From: JALZAI01 sp038207565
GTDB taxonomy: Bacteria > Actinomycetota > Actinomycetes > Mycobacteriales > Jatrophihabitantaceae
DNA: 64,000 bases
Reading direction: 5' to 3'
Assembly: GCA_038207565.1 (NCBI GenBank)
Contig: JBBQZQ010000005.1
Location: forward strand, 62,001 to 126,000
Of this stretch, positions 31,434-41,584 are shown piece by piece; the stretch's first letter is position 1; every line of letters begins with the position of its first letter. The position numbers and the translations under genes were made by a program. The notes below the pieces were generated by a model. It was not told where the DNA came from, made no database searches, and was given only the letters and a program-made list of their open reading frames with translations.

Positions 31434-33440
31434 TCAGGTGGGCTGCCGGAGGACGGCGACCCCGCCCGCGACCACCGTCAGGCCCCGCACCGCGGCGCCG
31501 GTCAGCAGCTCGGTTCCCGACTGCTCGACGAACACCTCGCCGACGGTGTGGTTGATCAGGAACAGGTACCCCGCATCGGTGCCCACCCGCCGGATCGCCT
31601 CCATGCCGCGCGGCAATCCGGCCACAACCGGTCGCGCCCCCGCCCCCGCGAGCACCTCGTTCACCAGCGTCCGCCGGCCCCGAGCTTCCAGCTGGGTGCC
31701 GACGTACCAAGCCTGCCCGCCGCCTACCGCCCGCCGCGTGACCGCCGGCGAACCGGCCGTCGGTCCGTCGGTGTAAGTGGCGAGCACCTCCGCCTGGGCC
31801 GCGCGGCCCAGTTCGCTCCACACCCGCCCGGGACCGAAGCGCGACAGCTCGACGCCCGCCTTGTCGGCCAGCGGGAAGAACTCCTCGATCCGCACCCCGA
31901 GCAGGTCGCGCAGCGCGCCGGGGTATCCGCCGAGGCGAATGTGGTCGCGCTCGTCGACGATGCCGCTGAAGTATGTGGCCACCAGTGTCCCGCCCGACTC
32001 GACGAACGACGACAGGCCGGTCGCGGTCGCGTCGTCCATCAAGTACTGCACCGGGGTGATGACCACCCGGTATTGCGACAGGTCCGCGGCCGGCGCCACC
32101 ACGTCCACCCCGACGTTGGACGCCCACAGCGGGATGTGCCATTGGCGTAGCGCAGCCTTCGCGTCGACGTCGACGGATGGGTGCGAGTCCAGCCCGGCCG
32201 CCCACGACGACGGCCACCCCCACTGCAGGGCAACGGACGCGGGCTCGACCGTTGTCCCGGCGACCTCGGCGAGCGCCTGCAGGTCGGCACCGAGTTCGAC
32301 GACCTCGCGCCACACCTTGCTGTCGGTACCCGCATGCGGGACGAGCGCGGAGTGGAACTTCTCGGCACCGGCGCGCGACTGCCGCCACTGGAAGAACAGC
32401 GCACCGTCGGCACCCCGGGCGACGTGCTGCAACGAGTTGCGCCGCATCTGGCCCGGCGCCTTGGCGATGTTGCGCCGCTGCCAGTTGACCGCGGACGTGG
32501 AGTGCTCCATCACCAGCCACGGCTGCTGCCCGGCCAGTGAGCGGGTGACATCGGCGACCATGGCAAGCTGCTGGGCGTTGTCGCGGTCGGTGGCGACCAG
32601 GTAGTGATCGGTGGACACGATGTCGAGTTCCGGCGCCCAGGACCAGTAGTCGACCGGCTTGAAGATGCCCATGAAGTTGGTCGTGATCGGTTTGGCGGAA
32701 TGCGCGCGCACCGCCGCGAATTCGGCGCGCATGTTCTCCCGCAGTTCGTCGGACCCGAAGCGCCACCAGTCCAGTTGCTGGCCGGGATTGGCGAAGGTGT
32801 TGTAGGCAACCGCCCGGGGCGGGTCGACCTGCTGCCACCCCGTGTAGCGCTGGCTCCAGAAGTCCGTCCCCCAGGACTCGTTCAGCGCGTCCAGGCCGCC
32901 GTAACGCTGCTGCAGCCAGGCCCGGTACGCCTCGGCCGAGACGTCGCAGTAGCAGTGCCAGTTGTGGTCGCCGTACTCGTTGTTCAGATGCCACATGACC
33001 ACCGCTGGGTGCTCCGCGTACCGCTCGGCGACCGCTCCGGCCAGCCGCGCCGCGCCGGCTCGGTACTCGGGCGCTGACGGGCAGTACGCCTGCCGGGCGC
33101 CGAATCCGCGCCGCCCGCCCGACTCGTCCACGAGCTTGGTGTGCGGGTAGCGGTGCGAGAACCACGCGGGGACGGACGCGGTGGCAGTGGCCAGGTCGAC
33201 CTGGACGCCGCCCTCGTGCAGCAGATCGAGCACGCGGTCGAGCCAGCCGAACTCGAAGCGGCCCTCAGCCGGCTCGAGCAGCGCCCAGGAGAAGACGCCG
33301 ACATTAACCAGGTTCACGCCGGCCTCGCGCATCAGCGCGACGTCCTCGGGCCACACCGATTCCGGCCACTGCTCCGGGTTGTAATCTCCGCCGAACGCGA
33401 TCCGCCCACCCAGCCCCTCGCTCACCTCACGCATCCTCAT
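31434..33440 (-). CDS. GH42 beta-galactosidase
   Basis: A 668-residue intracellular glycosidase of family 42 that cleaves terminal beta-galactosides. It opens with IAFGGDYNPEQWPESVW, typical of the family. The acid/base Glu is in MWHLNNEYGDHNW and the nucleophile Glu in LVMEHSTSAVNW. The cysteines of a zinc cluster seen in some GH42 enzymes occur in part (CYCD). A trimerisation domain and C-terminal beta domain follow (VVITPVQYLMDD, VFVEQSG). The gene stands alone. It is the second probable beta-galactosidase in the window, far from the GH2 cluster. Confidence 0.95.
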   Translation of the reverse strand: MRMREVSEGLGGRIAFGGDYNPEQWPESVWPEDVALMREAGVNLVNVGVFSWALLEPAEGRFEFGWLDRVLDLLHEGGVQVDLATATASVPAWFSHRYPHTKLVDESGGRRGFGARQAYCPSAPEYRAGAARLAGAVAERYAEHPAVVMWHLNNEYGDHNWHCYCDVSAEAYRAWLQQRYGGLDALNESWGTDFWSQRYTGWQQVDPPRAVAYNTFANPGQQLDWWRFGSDELRENMRAEFAAVRAHSAKPITTNFMGIFKPVDYWSWAPELDIVSTDHYLVATDRDNAQQLAMVADVTRSLAGQQPWLVMEHSTSAVNWQRRNIAKAPGQMRRNSLQHVARGADGALFFQWRQSRAGAEKFHSALVPHAGTDSKVWREVVELGADLQALAEVAGTTVEPASVALQWGWPSSWAAGLDSHPSVDVDAKAALRQWHIPLWASNVGVDVVAPAADLSQYRVVITPVQYLMDDATATGLSSFVESGGTLVATYFSGIVDERDHIRLGGYPGALRDLLGVRIEEFFPLADKAGVELSRFGPGRVWSELGRAAQAEVLATYTDGPTAGSPAVTRRAVGGGQAWYVGTQLEARGRRTLVNEVLAGAGARPVVAGLPRGMEAIRRVGTDAGYLFLINHTVGEVFVEQSGTELLTGAAVRGLTVVAGGVAVLRQPT

Positions 33441-33473
33441 GGCGCCGAGCTTGCCGTACCGCGCTTCGGCGAC

Positions 33474-34061
33474 TCAGTTGAGCAGCGGGTCCGACGGGTA
33501 GGTCGACACTAGGTTCAGCGGCGGCGGTTGCCGGCGAAGCACCCGCGACCACAGTGGGCTCGGGTCCTCGCTGAACAGATCCTCGGCTGTGCCGGGCACG
33601 ACCCACCAGCCACCCTGCTCGATCTCGACGTCGAGCTGTCCTCCCGCCCAGCCGGCATGACCGGCGAAGACACGCAGGCGGGCCGCCAGGCCGGAGATCA
33701 GGGTGACGTCCCCGTCCAGATCGACGGTGGCGATCCCGTCGACGACCTGCCGCACGCCGGGTCCGGTGCCGGTCAACTGGGCGAGACAGAGCGCGCCGTC
33801 GGGCTGTACCGGGCCGCCGCCGAACACGACCGCGGGGCCGCTCATCGCGTTCTCCCAGTCCGGCAGCACATGACCGACCGGGGTGTGGCTGGGACGGTTC
33901 AGCACGACGCCGACCGTCCCGCCCCCGTCGTGCTCGAGCAGGTACACCACGGTACGGGCGAAGTGCGGGTCGTTGAGCAACGGCGTCGCGACGAGCAGCC
34001 GACCGCTCGCGGGCTCGAGGCGGTTCAGATCAACCCAGCTGGTCGGCGACACGTCGTTCAT
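33474..34061 (-). CDS. YqgE/AlgH (DUF179) family protein
   Basis: A 195-residue soluble protein. The DUF179 core is ASGRLLVATPLLNDPHFARTVVYLLEHD, then GVVLNRPS, PVVFGGGPV-like AVVFGGGPVQPD and the end FAGHAGWAGGQLDVEIEQGGW. ATG 34061 is chosen because the family begins about 20 residues before the GRLLVA segment. The family is widespread and its molecular role is not settled. It is divergent from an MFS transporter with 49 bases between, so promoters probably overlap. Confidence 0.92.
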   Translation of the reverse strand: MNDVSPTSWVDLNRLEPASGRLLVATPLLNDPHFARTVVYLLEHDGGGTVGVVLNRPSHTPVGHVLPDWENAMSGPAVVFGGGPVQPDGALCLAQLTGTGPGVRQVVDGIATVDLDGDVTLISGLAARLRVFAGHAGWAGGQLDVEIEQGGWWVVPGTAEDLFSEDPSPLWSRVLRRQPPPLNLVSTYPSDPLLN

Positions 34062-34110
34062 CTTGGTGGCTCGTGTCGGCTTCGTGCCAGCGGCATCTAC
34101 CGTCAACTCT

Positions 34111-35430
34111 GTGAGCGGAACCGGAACGACCAGGCGTGGGCGCGGACACGTCGGCGCCGCACTCGCGGTGCCGGGGTTCCGCCGCCTGTTCGGGGTCCGG
34201 CTCACGGGGCAGTTCGGCGACGGCGTGTTCCAGGCGAGTCTGGCCGGTGTGGTGCTTTTCAACCCGGAACGGGCAGCCGGCGCGGCCGACGTCGCCGCCG
34301 GGTTCGCGGTGCTGCTGCTGCCGTACTCGCTGATCAGCCCGTTTGCCGGCGTGCTGCTCGACCGGTGGTGGCGCCAGCGGGTGCTCGTCGTCGCGAACCT
34401 GGTCCGGGTGGCAGGGGTGGTCGGCGTCGCTGCCGAGATCCTGATCGGCCTGCACGGCCAGCCGCTCTTCGCCAGCGCCCTGGTCGTGTTGTCGATCAGC
34501 CGGTTCTTCAACGCCGCGCTGTCCGCCGCGCTGCCCCACGTCGTCGGCCGCGACGAGCTGGTCACGGCCAACGCGATGTCGACCACACTCGGCGCGATCG
34601 CTACCACGGCGGGTGGCGCGTCTGCCATCGGCGCCCGGATGCTCGGCTCGGCCGACAGCACCGGGTACGCCCTGACCGGCGTGGCCGCGGTGCTCCCGTA
34701 CCTGATCTCGGCCAGCGTGGCCCGCGGATTCCCGCGCACCGCTCTCGGCCCGGACGAGGTCGAGCGCAGCCAGCGCGAGACCCTCGCGGAGGTGGTGAGG
34801 GGTCTGCGCGCCGGAGTAGCGCACCTGCACCGCCGGCGACCGGCCTTCCTCGCGCTGGCGATGATCAGCGTGCACCGCCTCTGCTACGGGCTCTGGGCGG
34901 TGTCCACCGTCCTGCTGTTTCGCAATTACTACGAGGCCGAGGGCGTGTTCCGTGCCGGATTGACCGGGTTGGCCCAGTTCGTCACCGCCACGGCGCTCGG
35001 CGGCGGGCTGGCGGCTCTGGTGACGCCCACGCTGAGCCGCCACATCGGTCTGGTGCGGTGGTGCACGGTGCTCCTCGGCATCGCCGCAGCAACCGAACTC
35101 GGCTGCGGTCTCGCGTACCGCCTGCCCCTCCAACTGCTTGGCGGACTGCTGCTGGCCTTCTGCGCGCAGGCCATCAAGATCTGCGTGGACACCCAGATCC
35201 AGCGCACGGTCACCGATGAATTCCGGGGCCGGGTCTTCGCGATCTATGACACCCTCTTCAACCTGGCCCTCGTCACCGCTGCCTTCATCACCGCGCTGCT
35301 GCTGCCCGACGACGGGCATGCCCCCGTTGCGGTGATCGCGATCAGCATCGCCTACCTGGCGACCAGCGCGGCCTACCTGCACGCCCGCACCCGCGCGCCG
35401 CGCGTCATCGCTGTTGTGCAGCCCATCTGA
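34111..35430 (+). CDS. MFS transporter
   Basis: A 439-residue membrane protein with about twelve hydrophobic helices in two halves joined by the basic loop RGLRAGVAHLHRRRPAF. The first loop has RLTGQFGDGVFQASLAG, common in drug-exporter-like MFS proteins of actinobacteria. GTG 34111 is the most likely start; longer open sequence upstream overlaps the divergent gene. The substrate is unknown. Its last 26 bases overlap the end of the convergent cca gene. Confidence 0.88.
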   Translation: MSGTGTTRRGRGHVGAALAVPGFRRLFGVRLTGQFGDGVFQASLAGVVLFNPERAAGAADVAAGFAVLLLPYSLISPFAGVLLDRWWRQRVLVVANLVRVAGVVGVAAEILIGLHGQPLFASALVVLSISRFFNAALSAALPHVVGRDELVTANAMSTTLGAIATTAGGASAIGARMLGSADSTGYALTGVAAVLPYLISASVARGFPRTALGPDEVERSQRETLAEVVRGLRAGVAHLHRRRPAFLALAMISVHRLCYGLWAVSTVLLFRNYYEAEGVFRAGLTGLAQFVTATALGGGLAALVTPTLSRHIGLVRWCTVLLGIAAATELGCGLAYRLPLQLLGGLLLAFCAQAIKICVDTQIQRTVTDEFRGRVFAIYDTLFNLALVTAAFITALLLPDDGHAPVAVIAISIAYLATSAAYLHARTRAPRVIAVVQPI

Positions 35431-36799
35431 GCAGTTCGGCGACGGCGGCGTCATGACCCTGCGGCCCGTGCTCCATGCGCACCGCGAGCAGGTGCTGGTA
35501 GGCACGTCCGACCAGCGGCCCGGGACCCACCCCGAGGACGCTCATGATCTCGTTGCCGTCCAGGTCGGGACGGATCGCCTGCAGCTGCTCCTGCTCCTGC
35601 AGGTCAGCGATGCGGTGCTCGAGGGTGTCGTAGGCAGAGGACAGTCCGGCCGCCTTACGTTTGTTGCGCGTGGTGGTGTCAGAGCGCACGAGCTTGTGCA
35701 GCCGCGGCAGCAGCGGCCCGGCGTCGACGACGTAGCGGCGCACCGCCGAGTCGGTCCAGTCGCCGTCGCGATAGCCGTAGAAGCGCAGGTGCAGCAACAC
35801 CAGCTGGGCGACCTCTTCGACCAGCGCCTTGGCGTAGCGCAACTCGCGCAGCCGTTTGCGGGCCATCCGCGCTCCGACGACCTCGTGGTGATGAAACGTC
35901 ACCCGGCCGCCGGGCAGGAACTCACGGGTCACCGGTTTACCGATGTCGTGCAGCAGCGCCGCCCAGCGAAGGACGAGATCCGGTCCGTCGGTCTCCAGGT
36001 CGATCGCCTGGTCGAGCACCTGCAGCGTGTGGGCGTACACGTCCTTGTGCTGGCCGTGCTCGTCCGACGCCATCCGCAGGGCCGGAAGTTCCGGCAGCAC
36101 CACGTCGGCCAGGCCCGTGTCGACGAGCACTTCGAGCCCCGCTCGCGGCTGGGTGCCCAGCAGCAGCTTGGACAGCTCGGCCTGCACCCGTTCGGCGGTG
36201 ATCCGGCCGAGTTCGGCAGCCATGGCCGACATCGCTGCGGAGACCTCCGCTGCCACGCTCACACCGAGGGTCGACACGAACCGAGCCGCGCGCAGCATCC
36301 GCAGCGGGTCGTCGGCAAAGGACTCCTGCGGAGTTGCTGGCGTACGCAGGATGCCGCGCGCCAGGTCGGCCAGACCGCCGTAGGGGTCGGTGAAGACGGG
36401 ATCGCCGGTCACCGACAGTGCCATCGCGTTCATGGTGAAGTCGCGACGCAGCAGGTCGTCGCTGAGGGACTCGCCGTAGGCGACCTGGGGATTGCGGCCG
36501 ACGCGGTCGTAACGGTCGGCGCGGTAGGTCGTGATCTCGCACGCCAGCCCACCCAACCGGGCGCCGACGGTGCCGAACTCGATGCCGGTCGTCCAGGTCG
36601 CCTGCGCGGCGGGGCGGACCAGCTCCAGCACCTCTCCGGGGCGGGCGTCGGTGGCGAAATCGAGATCGTCGGACGGCCGGCGCATCAGCGCGTCGCGCAC
36701 GGTACCGCCGACGAGGTGGAGCTCGTATCCTGCGGCGCCGAACACCTGCCCGAGTGCTGTTGCCTGCTCAGGGACCTCGATCAGGTCGGCGGGCGTCAC
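35405..36799 (-). CDS. cca: CCA tRNA nucleotidyltransferase
   Basis: A 464-residue class II enzyme that adds or repairs the 3' CCA of tRNAs. The head has LVGGTVRDALM and the DXD metal site in DDLDFATDA, then RDFTMNAMAL. The middle has the tRNA and nucleotide-binding helices (ADDPLRMLRAARF). A C-terminal HD domain is present (RWAALLHDIGKP). Both tRNA genes seen in this window lack encoded CCA, so the enzyme is needed for synthesis, not only repair. It is divergent from the NUDIX gene, as in mycobacteria (Rv3907c/Rv3908). Confidence 0.96.
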   Translation of the reverse strand: MTPADLIEVPEQATALGQVFGAAGYELHLVGGTVRDALMRRPSDDLDFATDARPGEVLELVRPAAQATWTTGIEFGTVGARLGGLACEITTYRADRYDRVGRNPQVAYGESLSDDLLRRDFTMNAMALSVTGDPVFTDPYGGLADLARGILRTPATPQESFADDPLRMLRAARFVSTLGVSVAAEVSAAMSAMAAELGRITAERVQAELSKLLLGTQPRAGLEVLVDTGLADVVLPELPALRMASDEHGQHKDVYAHTLQVLDQAIDLETDGPDLVLRWAALLHDIGKPVTREFLPGGRVTFHHHEVVGARMARKRLRELRYAKALVEEVAQLVLLHLRFYGYRDGDWTDSAVRRYVVDAGPLLPRLHKLVRSDTTTRNKRKAAGLSSAYDTLEHRIADLQEQEQLQAIRPDLDGNEIMSVLGVGPGPLVGRAYQHLLAVRMEHGPQGHDAAVAELLRWAAQQR

Positions 36800-36894
36800 G
36801 GGGGTGCAGCCTAACGACCGGCAGCGCTGCGCACCGACGTGCCCGAGCCGGCGATGACTCCGACGGCCCAGACCCAGCGGTTACCATCGGGCCC

Positions 36895-37398
36895 ATGGCT
36901 CAGGGCTCGCAGTCGCAGTCCGGGCGCCACCCATCCAAGCCACGTCGGCGCAGCGGCCGGTGGTTGCGGCAGGTCGACGAATTCAGTGCCGGAGGCTTGA
37001 TCGTCGATCTGGCCGGCGACATCCCCCGCGGTGCGCTGATCGCTCGCGCTGACCGTCGCGGGCGCTTGCTCTGGTCGCTGCCGAAGGGTCACATCGAGGC
37101 CGGCGAGACCGCCGAGCAGGCAGCAGTCCGAGAGGTCCAGGAGGAAACCGGCATCAGCGGCGAGATCCTCGCCGAGCTCGGCACCATCGACTTCTGGTTC
37201 GTCGCCGACGGGCGGCGGGTGCACAAGACCGTTCGCCATTACCTGATGCGCGCGACGGGCGGTGCGCTCTCCGACGCTGACCTCGAAGTCGCCGAGGTCG
37301 CCTGGGTGCCGTTGCCCGCCATCGCTGCGCGGCTCGCCTATCCTGACGAGCGCGGGTTGGTCGACACCGCGGGACGGCTGCTCGCGGAGACAGCGTGA
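36895..37398 (+). CDS. NUDIX hydrolase (MutT4-position)
   Basis: A 167-residue hydrolase of nucleoside diphosphate derivatives. The NUDIX box GHIEAGETAEQAAVREVQEE followed by TGI is complete. ATG 36895 begins a basic N-terminal stretch of about 30 residues before the fold (EFSAGGLIVD). It is the first gene of an operon with the DUF6049 protein and MurJ, joined by 4-nt overlaps. Its place corresponds to M. tuberculosis Rv3908; the substrate is unknown. Confidence 0.93.
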   Translation: MAQGSQSQSGRHPSKPRRRSGRWLRQVDEFSAGGLIVDLAGDIPRGALIARADRRGRLLWSLPKGHIEAGETAEQAAVREVQEETGISGEILAELGTIDFWFVADGRRVHKTVRHYLMRATGGALSDADLEVAEVAWVPLPAIAARLAYPDERGLVDTAGRLLAETA

Positions 37399-39587
37399 AA
37401 AGGCGTTCGTCCCCGCTGCGGCGAGTGCCGGTATTCGCCCTCACCGCCCTGATTGCCACCCTCCTGCCAGCCGCACCCGTCGGCGCGGCATCGCGACCGG
37501 CGCCCCGGTTGACCGCGAAGAGCGTCACCATGACCGTCGAGGACGTCACCCCGAGCACCCCGCGCCCCAGTCACACCAAGCAGCCGTTGACGGTGGTGCT
37601 GAGCTTGCACAACAACACAACGCGGAAGCTGCGCGTCGAGGTGGCAGCCGATCGTGGCGACCCCATCGGCAGCCAGGCCGAACTGAACATGGCGTTCGCC
37701 CGGCGGGCGGCGCCCTCGCCGGACCTCGTCGCCCACGTGGGCACCGAGGCGCCGGTCACGCTGCTGCCCGCCTCGACCCTCGACGTCGTATTCCGCACCA
37801 CCACCGACATCCCGCGCGATGCCGCGATCTGCCTGTGTCACGACGCGATCTATCCGCTGTACTTCACCGCGACGACCGTGTCGGGCAGTCGCGCCGTCGT
37901 CGGCACGACACAGACGTACCTGCCCGTGTTCGGTAAGGCCACCCCGCAACCGGTGCTCGTCGGCTGGGTCTGGCCGCTACTGGACCGCCCGCACCGGCTC
38001 ACCGAACCCGCCACCGGTACCCAGACCTTTCTCGACGACGACCTCGCCACGGAGGTCGCGGACGGCGGCCGCCTGGACAAGATGCTGAGCGTCGTCGAGC
38101 GAGTCGCCGGCCGGGTCGACCTGACGATCGTGCTAGATCCCAACCTCGTCGACGAGCTCGCGGTGATGAGCGAAGGCAGCTATCTCGTCCAGGCGCCCGC
38201 CGCCACGGGCACCAGCCCAGCGACGGTGGCCGGCAGTGGAACCGGGGCCGCGGCCGCGTGGCTGCAGCGCCTGCGCGCCGTCCTGGACCAGCACCCGAAT
38301 CTGGAGATCGACTTCACCCCCTACGCCGATCCCGACGTGGAGTCGCTGAACGAGCACGACCTGTCCTGGACCGGCAACCTGCTCAGTCCGACCGCCCGGT
38401 CCCGCGTGACGACCGCATTGGGCGGGCGGACCCCGCCGCACGACATCGCCTGGCCGGTGGGCCAGACGCTCAGCGCAGGCACCCTGAGCGACCTGACGCG
38501 CCAGGGAGCGCGCACGGTCATCCTGGATGCCGCCACACTGTCGGGGACCGCCCGGGCCCGGCGCGAGAACTCCCTGGCCCCGCTGCGAACCCCGTCCGGA
38601 TCCGTGCTCGCCGCCGTCACCTCGGCCGGAATCCAGCGCTACGTGAGCCGCGTGCTCGAGCCGGGTGGGCCCGGGATCGGGGAACTGCCCCAGTTGGTCT
38701 CCGCCGTGGCGATCCGCGCCGTTCAAAGTCTGGACACGTCGCGCTTCGTCGTCATCACCGCATCGCGCTACCTCGACCCCGACACCACGACCGCGGTCCG
38801 AGCCATACTCACGACCGCGGACACGACGTGGTCGCGGCCGCTGGCTTTGCGCGCCGCGACGACCACGGTCGCTACCGTCGACCGCGGCGCAGTGCACAGG
38901 CGGCGCAACACCCCGCAACTGCCGGGTGCCACACTCGCCTCCATCGACTACGTCAGTCAGTCGCTGCCAGGCATGCGCAGCATGTTCAGCCGGGCCAACG
39001 CGACAGCGCTGCTCGGCCCGCTTCCGGCAGCGATGCAGCGAGCCGAGTCCTCGGCGCTGCTCGACGAACCCGCCCGAAGCATCACCCAGTCGGCGTTGCT
39101 GGAGGATCAGGTTCGGCGCCTGCTCGACGGCGTGACCCTGGTGCAGCCCGCCAACGGCACGTACACGCTGACCTCGAGCGACTCCTTCGTGCCGATCACC
39201 GTCAAGAACACTCTCGGGGTCGGGGTCCGCGTTCGGGTCAGCGCCCACGCGCTGAATCAGTTGCCCGGATTGACCGCCGACACGCTGCCGGTGCAGGCGA
39301 TCGCGGCGCGCAGCACCGAGCAGGTGAACATCCCCACCCACATCGTGCGCACTGGCCGCATCGACATGGTCGTGCAGCTCTCGACCCCGCGTGGCATGCC
39401 GCTCGGCGGTGTGCCCAAGGTGCTGACCGTCCGCGGCACCGCGCTGGGCACCGTGGGCGTCGCGATCACGACGACAGCCGGCGTCGTGCTCGTCCTGGCA
39501 CTGGTGCTGCGCGCCATCGGCTACCTGCGCCGGCGCAACAAGCCGCGGGTTGCGCTGCGGGTGCCTGACGACGTCACCGCGTCATGA
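37395..39587 (+). CDS. DUF6049-type membrane-anchored protein (Rv3909-like)
   Basis: A 730-residue exported protein with a signal peptide (FALTALIATLLPAAPVGAAS), a large extracellular part and one C-terminal transmembrane helix (VGVAITTTAGVVLVLALVLR) with a basic tail. Extracellular segments include LHNNTTRKLRVEV, VGWVWPLLDRPHRL and ITVKNTLGVGVRVRVS, as in the actinobacterial family found beside murJ. It overlaps NUDIX by GTGA and murJ by ATGA. Tight linkage to murJ suggests a role in envelope assembly, but none is proven. Confidence 0.88.
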   Translation: MKRRSSPLRRVPVFALTALIATLLPAAPVGAASRPAPRLTAKSVTMTVEDVTPSTPRPSHTKQPLTVVLSLHNNTTRKLRVEVAADRGDPIGSQAELNMAFARRAAPSPDLVAHVGTEAPVTLLPASTLDVVFRTTTDIPRDAAICLCHDAIYPLYFTATTVSGSRAVVGTTQTYLPVFGKATPQPVLVGWVWPLLDRPHRLTEPATGTQTFLDDDLATEVADGGRLDKMLSVVERVAGRVDLTIVLDPNLVDELAVMSEGSYLVQAPAATGTSPATVAGSGTGAAAAWLQRLRAVLDQHPNLEIDFTPYADPDVESLNEHDLSWTGNLLSPTARSRVTTALGGRTPPHDIAWPVGQTLSAGTLSDLTRQGARTVILDAATLSGTARARRENSLAPLRTPSGSVLAAVTSAGIQRYVSRVLEPGGPGIGELPQLVSAVAIRAVQSLDTSRFVVITASRYLDPDTTTAVRAILTTADTTWSRPLALRAATTTVATVDRGAVHRRRNTPQLPGATLASIDYVSQSLPGMRSMFSRANATALLGPLPAAMQRAESSALLDEPARSITQSALLEDQVRRLLDGVTLVQPANGTYTLTSSDSFVPITVKNTLGVGVRVRVSAHALNQLPGLTADTLPVQAIAARSTEQVNIPTHIVRTGRIDMVVQLSTPRGMPLGGVPKVLTVRGTALGTVGVAITTTAGVVLVLALVLRAIGYLRRRNKPRVALRVPDDVTAS

Positions 39588-41500
39588 GCGAACCGGACGA
39601 GTGGAGCCCGCCGTCGCTGTACCGCGGCGGGCGGCCGATGTCGCCCCCCACCTTCGCGGGATCCGACCCGATCTCCTCGGTGCTGGTCGAGGACTGGGTG
39701 GACGGCGGATCCGAGGACAAGCAGTGGGGCGCGACGCGTTACGTCGGCCCCCGACGGCTCCGCCCGGGAACCGCGGCCGCCGGCGAGCCGACCCCGGCCC
39801 CGGACGACGTCGACCCGGACGCCGAGCCGTCGGTGGCCGAGCCGCCGGTGGCCGCCGAGGGCGTCCCGGCTGGCGACACTGCGAACGCACCTGACGTCGC
39901 GGCAGCCGAACGGTCCAATAGGGGCCTGCTCGCCAACAGCCGCACCATGGCCGTCGCCAGCCTCGCCAGCCGGATCACCGGCTTCCTTCGCAGCAGCCTG
40001 CTCGTCGCCGCGCTCGGCATCCACGGGGTCGGCAACGCCTACAACGTCGCGAACAACCTCCCGAACATGGTGTACGAGCTGTTGCTGGGTGGGGTGCTGT
40101 CCAGCGTGCTCATCCCGCTGCTCGTCCACGCCCAGGAGGACGACGAGGACGGCGGTGTCGCCTACACGCAGCGGCTGCTGTCCATCGCCACGGCCGCACT
40201 CGCCGTGGTCACGTTGCTCGCGGTGGCGCTTGCTCCGTTCATCGCGGCGGGGTTCGTGGACGATCCGGCGCAGCGCTCGCTGACCAGCGTGTTCGCCACG
40301 CTGCTGCTGCCCGAGATCTTTTTCTACGGACTGGGCGCCATGTTCATGGCAGTGCTCAACATTCGCCACAGTTACGGGCCCGGCGCGTGGTCGCCGGTGC
40401 TGAACAACGTCATCCTCATCCTCACGCTCGCTATCTTCTGGGTACTGCCCGGGCCGGCCACGCTCAATCCGGCGAGCATGACGACGGCCCAGGTTCTGGT
40501 GCTCGGCATCGGGACGACGCTCGGCATCGCTGCGCAGGCGCTCGTCCTCGTGCCGCCGCTTCGTCGCTCCGGGTTCCGCTGGGAATGGCGGTTCCGGGCT
40601 CGTCCCCATGAGGTGGGACGAATGAAGGAGGTCGGCACGCTGGCCTGCTGGGTGCTCGGGTACGTGGTTGCCAGTCAGATCGGCGTCACCGTGATCGCGA
40701 AGGTGGGTGTCACCCACGACGCTTTCACCGTCTTCACCAACGCCGACCTGCTGGTACAGATGCCCTACGGAATTCTCGTCGTCTCGCTGCTGACCGCACT
40801 GATGCCTCGGCTGTCGCGTGCCGCCGCACGTGAGCAGACCGAGAGCGTGATCGACGACCTGGGCCTCGGCGCCCGCCTGTCCGCTGTGGCGCTCGTGCCG
40901 ATCACGGCCGGACTGATCGTGCTCGGACCCGCATTGGGCGTCGTGTTGTTCGCCTACGGCGAGACTTCCATCAGCGGTGCCCGGCTGATCGGGACCGCGC
41001 TCGCCGCCTCGGCATTCGGGCTGTTCCCCTTCGCGATGGTGATGCTGCAGTTGCGGGTGTTCTATGCGATGCGTGATGGCCGGACACCGACGTTGATCAA
41101 CGTGTTCATGGTCGGCACCAAGGTGCTGATCGTGCTCATCTGCGCGAGGGTGTTCGAGACGCCTGGCGCGATCGCCATCGCGCTGACGACTGCCACGTCC
41201 GCGTCCTACGTCGTCGGTGCGGTGGTGGGCCACGTCGCGCTTACCCGCCGCTTGGGCCGGCTGCGCTTCCGCAGCGTCGCGGCGACGCTCCTGCAGATCA
41301 CCCTCGCCTCGGCCTTCGGCGGCGTCGCAGCCTTCGCAGTCGTGCTCGGCGTCACCACCGCCCTCGGCGACGCCCACCTCGGGTCGCTGCTCGCGCTGGT
41401 GGCCGGCGGTCTCGGCGGGCTGGCCGTTCTTGCCCTGGTCGTGTGGCGGCTGCGGATCGCCGAGATCCAGGACATCCTGGCACTGGCCAGACGCACCTAG
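39584..41500 (+). CDS. murJ: Lipid II flippase MurJ
   Basis: A 638-residue MOP-superfamily transporter that flips lipid-linked peptidoglycan precursor across the membrane. The first 110 residues are cytoplasmic, acidic and Pro-rich; then about 14 hydrophobic helices begin at SRTMAVASLASRITGFLRSS, with the family block NVANNLPNMVYELLLGGVLS. Mycobacterial MviN carries a pseudokinase domain after the helices; this protein ends right after the last helix (LRIAEIQDILALARRT), so that domain is absent. Confidence 0.95.
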   Translation: MSEPDEWSPPSLYRGGRPMSPPTFAGSDPISSVLVEDWVDGGSEDKQWGATRYVGPRRLRPGTAAAGEPTPAPDDVDPDAEPSVAEPPVAAEGVPAGDTANAPDVAAAERSNRGLLANSRTMAVASLASRITGFLRSSLLVAALGIHGVGNAYNVANNLPNMVYELLLGGVLSSVLIPLLVHAQEDDEDGGVAYTQRLLSIATAALAVVTLLAVALAPFIAAGFVDDPAQRSLTSVFATLLLPEIFFYGLGAMFMAVLNIRHSYGPGAWSPVLNNVILILTLAIFWVLPGPATLNPASMTTAQVLVLGIGTTLGIAAQALVLVPPLRRSGFRWEWRFRARPHEVGRMKEVGTLACWVLGYVVASQIGVTVIAKVGVTHDAFTVFTNADLLVQMPYGILVVSLLTALMPRLSRAAAREQTESVIDDLGLGARLSAVALVPITAGLIVLGPALGVVLFAYGETSISGARLIGTALAASAFGLFPFAMVMLQLRVFYAMRDGRTPTLINVFMVGTKVLIVLICARVFETPGAIAIALTTATSASYVVGAVVGHVALTRRLGRLRFRSVAATLLQITLASAFGGVAAFAVVLGVTTALGDAHLGSLLALVAGGLGGLAVLALVVWRLRIAEIQDILALARRT

Positions 41501-41584
41501 CCCCCGGGAATGCCCGCGTCCCTGGGATCGTTCGGGCAACAGATACCGCTCCACGAGCAAGAATCAGCAAGGAGAAACGTCAGC

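Noticed and set aside
39521..41560. A 679-codon open frame antisense to murJ
   Set aside because: Composition is that of a GC-rich shadow frame (His/Gln/Arg/Asp-rich, no domain), while murJ on the plus strand is unmistakable.
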